Positions 1 to 9,650 of a stretch of DNA of 64,000 nucleotides are shown here, piece after piece. Position numbers and translations under genes: made by a program. Within the stretch, counting starts at the first letter, position 1. The number at the start of each line of letters is the position of its first letter. The DNA is taken from assembly GCF_001316265.1 (NCBI RefSeq), contig NZ_BBDN01000008.1:62001-126000 (forward strand), written 5' to 3'. Below the pieces are notes generated by a model. The model was not told the origin of the DNA. It did not search any database and saw nothing but the letters and a program-made list of their open reading frames with translations. The DNA is from Vulcanisaeta sp. JCM 16159. Lineage in GTDB: Archaea; Thermoproteota; Thermoprotei; Thermoproteales; Thermocladiaceae.

Positions 1-1705
1 TTAGGCAGCTCAAACGTCACGTTCAGTAATTCCCTAAACTTACCAACGTATTTCTCAGGGACAAAACCTATGGTGTACGCGTCCCTAGCCTTCATTTCCA
101 TAATATTGCCGAGTAGTGCATCCACATTATCATCATCAAGTATTGAGAATACGACAGGATAACCCTCCTCAACAAGCGCTATTGGCCCATGCTTACTCTC
201 ACCTGCTGGGTATGCCTCAGCATGTATATACGCTATCTCCTTCAGCTTTAGGGCTCCCTCCATACTTAGTGGGACGCCAATACCCCTACCCAGGTAATAC
301 GCATTGTTTCTGCTCTTCATATACTCACTCAACGCCTTAATCCTGCCCTCGGTCCTAGTTATAACGTTTTGAAGGATTCCCGGTACCTTATTGAGGGAGT
401 CCATGAGATTCCTATACTCACCTTGGCCCAGCTTACCCATGGCAATACCAGCCTTAAGGCAAGTATTGTAAGAATAACCAATTGTGTGGTGAAGGTCTTA
501 GTGGCGGCAACGCCAATTTCGGGACCCGCCCTCGTGTAAAGCACGTAGTTCGACTCCCTAGGTATTGCACTATCGATGACATTCGATACGGCAACGACCT
601 TAGCACCCCTCTCTTTAAACGCCCTCACGGCAACCAAGGTATCTATAGTCTCGCCTGACTGGCTGATAGCTATTACAGTGTCATTATCATTGATAGCATT
701 AACGTACTTCTTATACTCAGAGGATATGATTGTATGTGTATCGAGACCGAGCATTGACGTGAGTAGGTAATCGCTAACAAGGCCTGCGTGATATGACGTG
801 CCGGCGCCGATTATCAGTACCTTTCTCGAATTTAGAAGAAGGTTTATTACATTGTCGAATTCCCCCTCATTAATTCCTGCCAGTGTTGAACTTATGGCGA
901 AGGGTTGTTCATGAATCTCCTTAAGCATGAAGTGCGGATAACCCTCCTTACTCGCCATCTCAGGTGTCCAACTAATGAGCCTAACCCTCTCCTCAACATT
1001 AATAGGAACGCCATCTTTTTCAATATAGACCTTGCCTGGCTCAATATACCCATACTCGCCATCCCTAAGTACTATCACGGTATTCGTGAACTCCAGAAAG
1101 GCCGGTATATCACTGGCAATGAAATTAGCGCCGTTACCAATACCGATGACTAATGGTGAGGTATTTCTGGCGAAGTAAAGCCTATTGGGTTCCTGGGCTA
1201 TTATAACGACAAATGCATAGGCACCCTTTAGTCTCGATAATGCAGCCTTAAATGCGTCGAAGGGTTTGTAACCAAGCCTTAAATACTCCTCAATTAAATG
1301 GGCAACGACCTCGGTATCCGTCTCACTCTTAAATACGTGACCCTCTCTAATCAATTCCTCCTTAAGCTCCAGGAAATTCGAGATTATGCCATTATGAACA
1401 ACAGCGACATTACCTGAGCAGTCCGTGTGCGGGTGCGCATTCTCGTCGCTCGGCTTTCCATGGGTAGCCCACCTGGTATGGCCAATGGCGCTCGTGCCGT
1501 TAACCTCGTCGAAGTTTAACCTCACACTAACCTCGGCAATCTTACCCTTACCTTTCCTAACCTCTATATAATTACCCTTAATGACCGCAATGCCGACTGA
1601 GTCATAACCCCTATACTCAAGTTTCTCAAGGCATCTTCTAACTACCTTACCAATGGGTTCCCTAAGGTTATTTGGCAACGACGTAATGCCAATAATACCA
1701 CACAT
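1..1705 (-). CDS. glmS: Glutamine--fructose-6-phosphate aminotransferase (isomerizing), 3' end cut by window edge, frameshifted
   Basis: Makes glucosamine-6-phosphate from fructose-6-phosphate and glutamine, the entry step to UDP-GlcNAc and glycan synthesis. The protein opens MCGIIGI, giving Cys2 as the class II glutaminase nucleophile after Met removal, followed by GHTRWATHG and the DENAHPH stretch. A first SIS domain shows GAGTSYHAG and SQSGETIDT. Near position 450-465 the frame changes: the first frame runs off into an unrelated tail, while the next frame continues with AGIAMGKLGQG and the second SIS domain (YLGRGIGVPLSMEGALKLKE, then HGPIALVEEG) to position 1. Family proteins are about 590 residues, so only the last few tens of residues lie outside the window. 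The shift is probably a sequencing indel, because both halves match the family well. Confidence 0.93.
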
Positions 1706-1763
1706 AACCTAACACTTATTCTCGATTATTAAAGGGATGAAATTATAAATGTTTACTTATTTT

Positions 1764-2450
1764 TCAGGTGATGAGTCCCATTTCGATCTCAAGTGCCGTT
1801 AATAACCTACACAATATTGATGATGAATCCATGACGTACTTCCCAATTTTTAAAATATCATCGGCTAATTCGTAAGTACGTTCTTCAAATGAACCCTTAG
1901 GAAATGTGCCTATCATTATTAAAGGTCTTTTAAAGTTCTTCACATAATTAACAAAGTTCTTCAACCCTATCTCTTTACCCCTCGCATCATCAAGGAGTAT
2001 TTTACGGTCAGGTAATTCGGTATTTAATACATAGTTAATTCCGTTCACGAACCTCATCAATGGCCTACCAGTGGGTGGCACCCTACCCAATTCAAATAAT
2101 TGACTCATTAATCCAATGAAGTTATTGTAATTACGTGGTGGGCGTATTTCAGGGTCAACATCAATCACCAAGCCATTTATTGTGTGTATGTAGGTCTTAA
2201 TTAAGTTATTACGTGTAAGTAAGCTACCTTGAATTAGAAGGAGTACTTGATGAAGTATATCCGGCCTTCCACGCTTTTCAGCGTTGGGTAGGTTAATCAT
2301 TAACCTATGATGTCTCGCCCTATCAAGGATTAAGTACCTTGGATTTACCCCTCTTCTTCTCGCGTCCCTTATTATCACTGGATTACTCAGTAACTCCTTG
2401 GGTACTGTCTCAAGGGATGCCTCAGTGAGTAATAATATTACCTTCTCCAC
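1764..2450 (-). CDS. nep1: Nep1 (Emg1) 16S rRNA pseudouridine N1-methyltransferase
   Basis: SPOUT-class methyltransferase that N1-methylates a pseudouridine in small-subunit rRNA using SAM and assists 30S assembly. The intact 228 residues match the usual archaeal size. The family signature GRPDILHQVLL lies near residue 60, and the C-terminal trefoil-knot region shows LPDRKILLDDARG and IMIGTFPKGSF. It is transcribed away from the GNAT gene 21 nt upstream and ends 58 nt before glmS. The start ATG at 2450 follows an A/T-rich stretch. No frame problem is seen. Confidence 0.93.
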   Translation of the reverse strand: MEKVILLLTEASLETVPKELLSNPVIIRDARRRGVNPRYLILDRARHHRLMINLPNAEKRGRPDILHQVLLLIQGSLLTRNNLIKTYIHTINGLVIDVDPEIRPPRNYNNFIGLMSQLFELGRVPPTGRPLMRFVNGINYVLNTELPDRKILLDDARGKEIGLKNFVNYVKNFKRPLIMIGTFPKGSFEERTYELADDILKIGKYVMDSSSILCRLLTALEIEMGLIT

Positions 2451-2471
2451 GGTAATGTAATTAAACGGTCT

Positions 2472-2972
2472 TTAATTTAAGAATTGATCAGCATTTATAT
2501 TCATGCTCTGTAGATTAAAGACTGTGGTGCATTCATCATGCATGCATTTTATGGTTCCATGGAACTTCCTGGATATGGCTAGAATCCTATAATTATCAGG
2601 GGTGGTGTACGCAATCAAGGTCTTAATACCTCTTCTCTTCAGGTCATTGATTGCGTAGGCAACGAGCTTAGTACCAATACCCCTACCCTGATAGCCGTCT
2701 TTAACCACAATAGCCATTTCATAACAACCATCACTTATGTAAACAGCTTCTAAGACGCCAACCAATTCATTACCCAGGAAGGCTCCATAGACTATATTAC
2801 GTGAATCAGAAAAGACCGACTTTACGTACTTCTCAAAATCCTTAAAGAAACCCCTGAACCTATAATAAATGCTATCGCTACTTAGTGAATTATATAAATC
2901 AATAACCATTTTCATATCACTACTCCTTAACTCCCTAAATTCAAGTTTAATCAATGACTTCACGATACTCAT
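2472..2972 (-). CDS. GNAT-family N-acetyltransferase
   Basis: A 166-residue single-domain acetyltransferase. The acetyl-CoA P-loop is visible as GYQGRGIGTKL around residue 95, preceded by the beta4 strand segment (CYEMAIVVKDGYQ) and followed by the expected helix. The N-terminal part (EFRELRSSDMKMVIDLYNSL) fits the start of the fold. Similar domains occur at the C-terminus of bacterial protein acetyltransferases, but nothing here shows the substrate. It lies 21 nt upstream of nep1 on the same strand, so the two may be co-transcribed. The frame is intact. Confidence 0.8.
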   Translation of the reverse strand: MSIVKSLIKLEFRELRSSDMKMVIDLYNSLSSDSIYYRFRGFFKDFEKYVKSVFSDSRNIVYGAFLGNELVGVLEAVYISDGCYEMAIVVKDGYQGRGIGTKLVAYAINDLKRRGIKTLIAYTTPDNYRILAISRKFHGTIKCMHDECTTVFNLQSMNINADQFLN

Positions 2973-3207
2973 ACTCGATCATGGTAATCACTGTCTGTCC
3001 TTTTAAATTTCTTTCTCTTCAAGTGTAAAACATGCCTAGTAGAAGTATCATATACAAAGAAATAATGATAACTTAATACGTACACTATTATATAGATTAG
3101 AATTGAATACAAAAGAATACACAGTGAATAATGCAACTGAGTATTTATCAAAGCATCTATAATTAGTTATTAAAGATTAATATATTATGACATAATCATA
3201 TTGCATC

Positions 3208-3684
3208 TTATTTGCTACCGCCTCCCCCTCCTCCAGCTGCTGTCTTACCCTTTGCCACACCAACCGTTAAGCCTAACCTACCCGTTGTCCTGGTCCTCTG
3301 GCCCCTAACCTTAAGTCCCAGATTATGTCTGATGCCCTTCCAACTCCTTAGTTTTTTCATTAAATCAATATCCCTTTTTGCTGCTAACACTAGGTCTGCA
3401 CCCAGTAGATGGATGTTTCGCCCCGTTTCTGGATCCTTGGGCCTATTTACGAACCAACCAGGTGCAAACTGGTGCAAATTCCTCACGGCCCAATCAAGCT
3501 TCCTAATAGTCTCATCGTCAAGTTGACCTAACCTAATTGATGGGTTTATCCCCAAATACCTGCATATTGCGTATGCCGTTGGTATTCCAATACCTCTTAT
3601 CCTGGTTAAGGCGTAAGCAACGGGCTTAAATCCATCTAAATCAGTATCGCCAATCCTCACTATTTGCCTAACTTCCTGGGACAT
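3208..3684 (-). CDS. rps13: 30S ribosomal protein S13 (uS13)
   Basis: Small-subunit head protein at the inter-subunit bridge. Recognised by VRIGDTDLDGFKPVAYALTRIRGIG, SWKGIRHNLGLKVRGQRTRTTGR and a basic C-terminus. It carries an unusual tail of six consecutive glycines before SK at the very end. I chose the ATG at 3684 over the GTG at 3699 because a TATA-like TTTAAATA lies at about 3708-3715, some 26 nt before this ATG, which fits leaderless transcription. The usual S4-S11-RNA polymerase neighbours are absent; the next gene upstream on this strand would be read from the other side of the promoter. Confidence 0.95.
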   Translation of the reverse strand: MSQEVRQIVRIGDTDLDGFKPVAYALTRIRGIGIPTAYAICRYLGINPSIRLGQLDDETIRKLDWAVRNLHQFAPGWFVNRPKDPETGRNIHLLGADLVLAAKRDIDLMKKLRSWKGIRHNLGLKVRGQRTRTTGRLGLTVGVAKGKTAAGGGGGGSK

Positions 3685-3705
3685 TCGGCCTAAATGCACC
3701 TATGG

Positions 3706-3716
3706 GTATTTAAATT
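3706..3716 (-). promoter_or_regulatory. TATA element of rps13
   Basis: On the minus strand AAATTTAAATACC sits about 26 nt before ATG 3684. It decides the uS13 start and implies a leaderless transcript. Confidence 0.5.
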
Positions 3717-3721
3717 TTAGT

Positions 3722-4836
3722 TTATAGGATGATCTCGCCTTCCTTATATATTGACTCCATTATTTCTCTATACGGGCCTATCTTCGTGTTCTTTGCTATG
3801 AACACTGAGTCCTTTATGTAAACGCCATCACCAATCACAGACCCATCCTCAACCCTAGTCCATTTACCAATGTACGTATTACTCCCAATGATACTTCCCG
3901 ATACGTAAACGCCATCACACAATGAGGACCCCTCAAAGATGAGTGAATTAACTATCTTAGCAGTACTTCCAATCTTGGTATTCCTATGTATTATAACGTT
4001 CGGACCAATCTCCGTATTACTCCCGATAGTGACGTTAGGCCTAAGTAGACTGGGGGCTGTATTGTAACTGATTGTGGTAAGTCGGTACTTACACAATCAT
4101 TGTCATCCTTACACCTACTAACTAGGATGCTGAAGTTTGCCTTCATATAATCCTCTGGTGTGCCGATATCAAACCAAAGACCACTATGTATAAACCCATA
4201 GACCTTCCCAATCCTTAGTAACCTTGGAACAACATCAACAGCAAGCTTAACCTGACCCTCCGGATTCTTTGGTATTAACCTAGTAATCTCTTTCGTGAAA
4301 ACATAAAAACCCGCATTTATTAAGTTGGAACCAACGTATTGCTTGGGTTTTTCTATGAAGTTTATTATCTTGCCTGTCTCATCTAGTTGGGCGACTCCAT
4401 ACCTAGACACATCATCAACTCTTGTGAGTGTTATTGTGGCAGTCCCGCCCATCTTTTCGTGGAAGTTTACAAGGGCCCTTGCATCAATATCGCTGAGTAT
4501 GTCTCCGTAAACCACGAGGAACGTGTCTGAAAGCTCATATTTCTCATTAATTAAGGAAATTGGGCCAGCATCACCTAATGGCTTGTTTTCCATCACAAAT
4601 ATCAGCCTATCCTTAAACTCACTCCATACCCTTTCCATGTGCTCCTTTATTAAGTCACCCATGTACCTTATTGATATGAATATTCTATTTAGTGGTATCT
4701 TCGTTATTGACTCCATGATCCAATCGATGATCTCCTTATCAAGCACAGGCAATAGAGGTTTAGGGCGTGAATAACTAAGGGGCCTGAGCCTTGTTGCTAA
4801 TCCGCCAGCTAGTATTATCACATCATAACTTTTCAT
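3722..4836 (-). CDS. NDP-sugar pyrophosphorylase with C-terminal left-handed beta-helix, frameshifted
   Basis: Sugar-1-phosphate nucleotidyltransferase that makes activated NDP-sugars for glycosylation. The N-terminal Rossmann domain shows the nucleotide loop AGGLATRLRPLSYSRPKPLLP, VVYGDILSD with the metal-binding Asp, GVAQLDETGKI, EKP and FDIGTPEDY. The frame changes at about 4040-4060. Downstream the other frame encodes hexapeptide repeats (VTIGSNTEIGPNVIIH, VYVSGSIIGSNTYIG, VIGDGVYIKDSVFIAKN), ending about 370 residues from the start. The architecture is that of archaeal glucose-1-phosphate thymidylyltransferase or mannose-1-phosphate guanylyltransferase-like enzymes; substrate cannot be told. 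The single frame break is most likely an indel. Confidence 0.88.
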
Positions 4837-4927
4837 ATATAGTACCTACCCTCTTGGATCTTTTAATCTTTATTGTGCCATTATTTAGCTTAGGATTAAT
4901 AAAATTAATTAGGGTGGGTCCCGACAT

Positions 4928-6335
4928 TTGAAGGTGCTTAATGTGGGTAATATACCGGATGCTTGTCATTGGGATCGTGAATGCGTAACAAACTCCGTGG
5001 CATCAATATTCATGCAATTGCTGAAGGTACTGTACCCAAGGACTTAATTAGAAATAGTGCATTTCATGACCTGGCATCCTGTAATAACGAGTGCACGCTA
5101 TCCATAAGCGATTACTCATTTATTAAGGACTTGGATGAGGAAAGTATTAAGAATGGTGTTACTAAAGTTATTAGGTTCATAGACCTAGACAGGGTTCCAG
5201 ACCTGGTACAATTATTAATTAGCATGGATCTAGAGCCAGGCATTATCGCTGTCGATGAGAATATAGGCATCGACATAAAGGACGAATTAGGTGCTAGGGT
5301 GAATGAGGCCCTTGGAATAGCGCTATACTCAATAGCTGCCTACGACAGGGCAATTACCAGGTTCAGCGTGGCTGCAGCCGTTTATGAAGGTATTGGTAAC
5401 ATTAGTAAGGCGCGGTTCATGGAGCCATGTCTAAGATAGCCAAGGCCGAGGACCTTAGGGTTAAGGCATCGAGCTCCATGATGAGGGCAATCACGATGCG
5501 AGAAGGGCATGATTGAGGATGCATCCAAATTATATGCGTCGTCTGTGATTAATTTCAGGGAGGCTGTTGGTATTGAGGAGGCAAGGGCCAACGAGGTATT
5601 GAGCATGATGGACTCATCAGAGGTCCTGGCCAATTATTATTTTACCCATGGCGATATAGCAAGGGCCATGCAGTATTACGATATTTGCAGGAACGCCTTA
5701 AGTAATGTCCAGGGTCTGAGCGAAGAGTATTGGAGTGCCGTGAAGATAAAGGGCGATCTATGTTCAGCCTTCTACCTACTATGTAAGGCTATTGAAGAGG
5801 GTGATTGGAGGACTTACGAGGAGGCTGGTGATAAATTCCTCGAGTTAATAAATGAGGCTTAATTGATGAGCTAACGACAGAGGGCGCCGTAATGTCCTAT
5901 AGAGGCGCCATAGACAGTGTTGAGGAAATTGATGATGCCGTTAGGATATACTCGAAATACGTTAAGGCAGTTAGTAGGTACTTCGATAACGTAATTAGGG
6001 ATAGGTACGGCAGCTTTAACGCATTTATTGAGGAATTCCGTAGAGGCGATTATGAAGGTTTAGCCCACGTACTTAATACTGACGTTAATACACTTAAGTT
6101 ATACGTTGTTGGTAAGTTTATGGTGGACGTTATTAATGAGGAGGGCTTAAGTGAGGACTTAGCTCTTGAGGTACTTGCTTACTTGGCAGGCCTCGGTTTA
6201 AACCCGCTCGATATGGGTGCTGATGAAATAATCGAGGAGTTACGTGGCTTTATTGCTGATGAGGACTTCCTCGATAGAATTAAGGATCTACTTCTTAAAA
6301 TTAAGAATAGGCTTAATGCAGTCATTAATAGGTAG
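4928..6335 (+). CDS. Unrecognised protein, about 465 residues, four apparent frame changes
   Basis: I do not recognise this family. Four consecutive open segments appear to be one gene. The probable leaderless TTG start at 4928 (MKVLNVGNIPDACHWDREC) lies about 26 nt after TTAATAAAATT. The frame then moves at about 5010-5035 into the segment with VPKDLIRNSAFHDLASCNNEC, at about 5420 into MSKIAKAEDLRVKASSSMM, at about 5505 into MIEDASKLYASSVINFREAVG, and at about 5862 into LIDELTTEGAVMSYRGAID. The central part (ALGIALYSIAAYDRAITRFSVAAAVYEGIG) reads like helical TPR-type hairpins; the C-terminal third is all-helical. Several cysteines cluster near the N-terminus. Function unknown. An alternative is two or more small genes, but none of the later segments has its own promoter-like element. 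Confidence 0.55.
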
Positions 6336-6381
6336 GTGATAGGAGTGAGTTTATAATGCATTTCATAGTATAATTTATACC

Positions 6382-7751
6382 GTGAATATTGAGGAAGTCA
6401 TATTGGAGGCTACGAAAATCGTTACACCAAGCCCCGAGGAGAAGGTTAAAGTAATGAATGTAGCAAATGATATACTTAAATTATTAACGAGCGAATTATT
6501 AAAGCGTAATTATAGGAATTTCGATGTAACAATACAGGGTTCTGTGGCTAAGGACACGTGGTTACCGGGGGATAGGGATATCGATATCTTTATTGTTTTA
6601 TCCAGGGATTATTTTAATATGATTAAGGATGGTAGTATAATCAATGATTTGATAGGCATAGCCGTTGAGAATAACATTAACTGGAACATTAAGTATGCGC
6701 AGCATCCTTACATTCAATTTTTAATTGATGATTTCGAGATCGACGTGGTACCATGCATACGCATAAACCTGGTGAGAAACCATTAACCGCAGCCGACAGG
6801 ACGCCATTACATACTGAATTCATAAAAAGTAAGCTTGGCCAAAGAAATACCGATGTGAGACTACTTAAGGCCTTCTTTAAGTCGGTGGGTATTTATGGCG
6901 CCGAGATTAAGGTTCAGGGGTTCAGCGGTTATGTGAGCGAGTTACTGGTAATACACTATGGTTCGTTTATTAATGTAATAAAGGCCATTAGTAATTGGCC
7001 AATAAAGCATGTGTTTATAGACATGACAGGTACATACAATGAGAGGGATGCTGTAAGGAAGTTTAAGTCACCGGTCATAATAATAGACCCAGTTGACCCA
7101 AACCGCAATGCAGCGGCATCGATAAGTAGGGATGTGCTGTCTATGGCTATAGCAGCATCGCGGGAGTTCCTTAGGAATCCACGGAAAGAGTTCTTCATGA
7201 AGATACATAAAGTGGCAAAGCCGTTTGGGTGTTACCAACCGTGGTTGTGAGAATGCCCTATCCAGGTAACACATCGCCAGACATTGTATGGGGTGAAATC
7301 AGGAAGTTAATGGTATCATTAACAAAAAAACCTTAGGAAGCTTGATTTTAAGGTTATTAGATCGATGGCTTGGAGTGATGATAGATCAGTAATACTTTTA
7401 ATGATCTCCTTAAATGAACTGGAGCTTCCCCCATACGAAATACATAGGGGGCCTCCCGTGAACTCGGATGCTGCCGAGGGATTTCTTAAGAAGTACATCA
7501 ATGAACCGAGCGTTATTGGTCCATTCATAAGAGGTTCACGTTGGTTTGTGATTAGAAGAAGAAAATTTTCAGACATTACCGATGCGATTAGGCATATAGC
7601 ATCTATGGCATCATTAAGACACCTAAGGAGTTCCCTAAATGATGCTCAGTATGTAAAATTAAAGACCTTCAATGATTTGGAGATCTTCGGCCCAGAGGAA
7701 AGAAGTATTATTGAGGAATTCCTTTGGACAAGACCCTGGTGGTTAAGTTAA
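6382..7751 (+). CDS. cca: Archaeal CCA-adding enzyme (tRNA nucleotidyltransferase, class I), frameshifted
   Basis: Adds or repairs the 3' CCA of tRNAs without a template. The GTG start at 6382 is about 26 nt after TTTATAAT. The nucleotidyltransferase core is QGSVAKDTWLPGDRDIDIFIV, with the catalytic DxD and a third acidic residue in FEIDVVPC. Frame changes are needed at about 6755-6780 (RINLVRN to KPGEKPLTAADRTPLHTEF), at about 7225-7245 (into PTVVVRMPYPGNTSPDIVWGEI) and at an A7 run near 7321 (into LRKLDFKVI). The later frames carry the central and tail domains (LLKAFFKSVGIYGAEIKVQGFSGY is diagnostic of the archaeal enzyme). Combined length is about 455 residues, as expected for the family. 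Both tRNAs in this window already encode CCA, so here the enzyme mainly repairs ends or serves other tRNAs. Confidence 0.92.
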
Positions 7752-7759
7752 CCTGCATT

Positions 7760-7770
7760 TATTTTTTTTC
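7760..7770 (+). terminator. T-rich terminator after cca
   Basis: A run of eight T residues about 10 nt after the cca stop fits the oligo-T signals used in crenarchaea. A second T8 run at about 7781-7788 merges into the TATA of the next gene. Confidence 0.4.
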
Positions 7771-7815
7771 GCAAGCGATATTTTTTTTAAAGTATCTTGG
7801 CAATATATCATGAAT

Positions 7816-8256
7816 ATGTCAAGTGCGCCCGATCTCGAATTAATGACCTTCAACGGAGTCAAGGAACTACTTAATTACGTGAATAATCAAATAAGTAATC
7901 TTGAGAAGAGGATTAAGGAGATCGAGGGCATGATGGGCGACTTAAAGGTTAAGGCTGATAAGTACATGGCACTACTGCAAATGATAGAGGAGATAGTGGG
8001 AAAGGGCCAGCAGTTGTCATTGTCAACGGCGATAGAGCTTACTGGGTTAAAAATAATCTTCGACCCAAGGCCAATTGATGAGTATGAGGCACTTGATGAG
8101 AGTAGAAAGGCCATGGCAGATAGGCTAATGGCGCTCGCCAGAGTTAGGGACGTACTTGAGGTAATCATTAATAAGCTTGGCGATAAGGCCGATGTGCCTA
8201 TTCTCGTTGAGTTAAAGATGGGTATTCCGGTCAAGATAATATTTAGGAGTTGGTGA
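7816..8256 (+). CDS. Small coiled-coil protein of unknown function
   Basis: About 146 residues with no domain I can name. The N-terminal half is a predicted coiled coil (VKELLNYVNNQISNLEKRIKEIEGMMGDLKVKADKYMALLQMIEEI). The C-terminal half is mixed (LKIIFDPRPIDEYEALDESRKAMADRLMALARVRDVLEVIINKL) and ends with short strands (VPILVELKMGIPVKIIF). ATG 7816 lies about 26 nt after TTTTTTAAAG; ATG 7810 is in frame and also possible. It ends 6 nt before the hexulose-6-phosphate synthase gene, so the two are probably co-transcribed. The size and helical-hairpin character are reminiscent of prefoldin-like proteins, but I would not call it one. Confidence 0.7.
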   Translation: MSSAPDLELMTFNGVKELLNYVNNQISNLEKRIKEIEGMMGDLKVKADKYMALLQMIEEIVGKGQQLSLSTAIELTGLKIIFDPRPIDEYEALDESRKAMADRLMALARVRDVLEVIINKLGDKADVPILVELKMGIPVKIIFRSW

Positions 8257-8262
8257 GTCTGA

Positions 8263-8916
8263 TTGAAGCTACAGGTTGCGCTAGACCTTATAGAGCCCAG
8301 TTTGGCGGTTCGTCTGGCACGTAGACTATGCAATGCTGGGGCTGTGGATATCGTTGAGGCGGGAACGCCATTAATAAAGACGGCCGGTATTTTCATCATC
8401 AGTGCGTTGAGGGTTGCCTGTCCTAATGCCGAGATCATGGCCGACCTAAAGACTATGGATGTTGGTGCCCTTGAGGCTGAGCTGGCCATTAATGCAGGTG
8501 CTAATATAGTGAGTGTCCTGGGCGCCGCGGCTAATGAGACAATTAGTGAGTTCATAAATGAGGTAAGGAGACTTGGCGGTAAATCATTAGTTGATATGAT
8601 AAGTGTTAGGGATCCCATTACTAGGGTCAAGGAATTACTCAATGCGGGGTTAAGGCCTGATTACGTGGGTCTTCACCTAGGTATCGATGTGCAGAGAAGT
8701 AGGGGCTTAACCATTGAGGGATTGCTAAGCGAGGCTGTGAGTATTAAGGGTGATTATGGTCTAGCCGTAGCAATAGCTGGTGGTATTGATGAGAAGGTGG
8801 CGCCTAAAATAAGGGATACCAACATTGATGTGGTAATTGTTGGGAGGGCCATAACGCAAGCCCCCGATCCCATTGCCGCAGCTAAGAACTTAAGGAAATC
8901 ACTCGGTATTGATTAG
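8263..8916 (+). CDS. hps: 3-hexulose-6-phosphate synthase (OMP decarboxylase superfamily)
   Basis: Catalyses the reversible aldol reaction between ribulose-5-phosphate plus formaldehyde and hexulose-6-phosphate; in archaea the reverse ribulose-monophosphate route supplies ribose-5-phosphate. Identified as HPS and not PyrF by LQVALDLIEPSLAVRLARR, DIVEAGTPLIKTAGI and especially ADLKTMDVGALEAELAINAGA, followed by VSVLGAA and the phosphate-binding IAGGID and VVIVGRAIT. The 217 residues match the single-domain enzyme; the partner isomerase (PHI) is not fused and not in the window. The start is TTG 8263 just after the preceding gene. Its stop overlaps the convergent methyltransferase stop by 4 nt (TTAG). 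Confidence 0.88.
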   Translation: MKLQVALDLIEPSLAVRLARRLCNAGAVDIVEAGTPLIKTAGIFIISALRVACPNAEIMADLKTMDVGALEAELAINAGANIVSVLGAAANETISEFINEVRRLGGKSLVDMISVRDPITRVKELLNAGLRPDYVGLHLGIDVQRSRGLTIEGLLSEAVSIKGDYGLAVAIAGGIDEKVAPKIRDTNIDVVIVGRAITQAPDPIAAAKNLRKSLGID

Positions 8917-9644
8917 GGCTTCCTAAAGACGTATATCAGCCGTGTTAATCCACCATGGACATACTGCAAACCGTTGATTACTAATTCAAGGCCAGTGCTT
9001 AGAAACCAATCAAGGGAATCAACATAAGTGGGGTGTGAAAAAGCCACATAACCGCCACTTCTTAAAATCCTAAAGGCTTCCTCGGCAAATTTTCTATATA
9101 GCGAGTCAAGGTCTACCTCACTTATTGATAACTTATTATATGGTGGGTCGGTGGCTATAGCATGTATTGATTCATCCTTAATGGGACTTAATAAGGAATC
9201 CGAGTTCACAGTATCTACGTACGCATTACCAACTAATGATTTCACGTACCTCAAATCAATATCTATCCCGATTACATGGGCACCAATCATAAGGGCCTCC
9301 TGCGCTATCACACCCGAACCAACAAATGGATCGAGGAAGATCTTATTCTCATTAGTTCTCGCTAAATTAACGAGAAGTCTTGCGATACGTAAATCAATAA
9401 TAACGGCATCACCTCTTCTACCTCTTCTTAGAACTCTATACCTTGATCTATCAAGTTTAACCAGGGGTTTCTCGACTGCGTCATTAATAATCCATATACG
9501 TTTGATCAATGATGCCCTACAAATGACGCTACTTAATGAGTTAAGATCACCCCTATACTCTATTACTAAATCCTTAGTATCATCAATAAGATCAAGAGAG
9601 CCGCCGGATAAATCGCTTAGTGCCTCTAATTCACCGTATGCCAA
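8913..9644 (-). CDS. TrmG10/Trm11-like SAM-dependent RNA methyltransferase (COG1041 type)
   Basis: Class I methyltransferase of the group that modifies guanosine N2 in tRNA. Motif I is IFLDPFVGSGVIAQEAL, motif II carries the acidic residue in VIGIDIDLRYV, and motif IV is the amino-methylating TDPPYN. The N-terminal 80 residues (AYGELEALSDLSGGSLDL onward) resemble the NFLD/THUMP-linked region only in part, so a full THUMP domain is doubtful. The reading frame is continuous with the upstream DUF373 protein, with no stop between them. I place a separate start at TTG 9644 because family proteins often begin with a KALAYGELEAL-like segment. A true fusion or a lost stop through an indel are both possible. 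Confidence 0.75.
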   Translation of the reverse strand: MAYGELEALSDLSGGSLDLIDDTKDLVIEYRGDLNSLSSVICRASLIKRIWIINDAVEKPLVKLDRSRYRVLRRGRRGDAVIIDLRIARLLVNLARTNENKIFLDPFVGSGVIAQEALMIGAHVIGIDIDLRYVKSLVGNAYVDTVNSDSLLSPIKDESIHAIATDPPYNKLSISEVDLDSLYRKFAEEAFRILRSGGYVAFSHPTYVDSLDWFLSTGLELVINGLQYVHGGLTRLIYVFRKP

Positions 9645-9650
9645 TGCCTT

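Noticed and set aside
2969-3151. Open frame of 60 residues upstream of the acetyltransferase
   Set aside because: A/T-rich, no domain, no promoter or ribosome site of its own; looks like intergenic sequence between uS13 and the acetyltransferase.
7887-8642. Long antisense open frame (251 residues) over the coiled-coil and hps genes
   Set aside because: Serine/leucine/alanine-rich shadow of two well-supported plus-strand genes.
8263-8916. Orotidine-5'-phosphate decarboxylase (pyrF)
   Set aside because: Same superfamily, but EAGTPLIK and ADLKTMDVG are hexulose-6-phosphate synthase signatures; the PyrF DxKxxDI pattern is not met.
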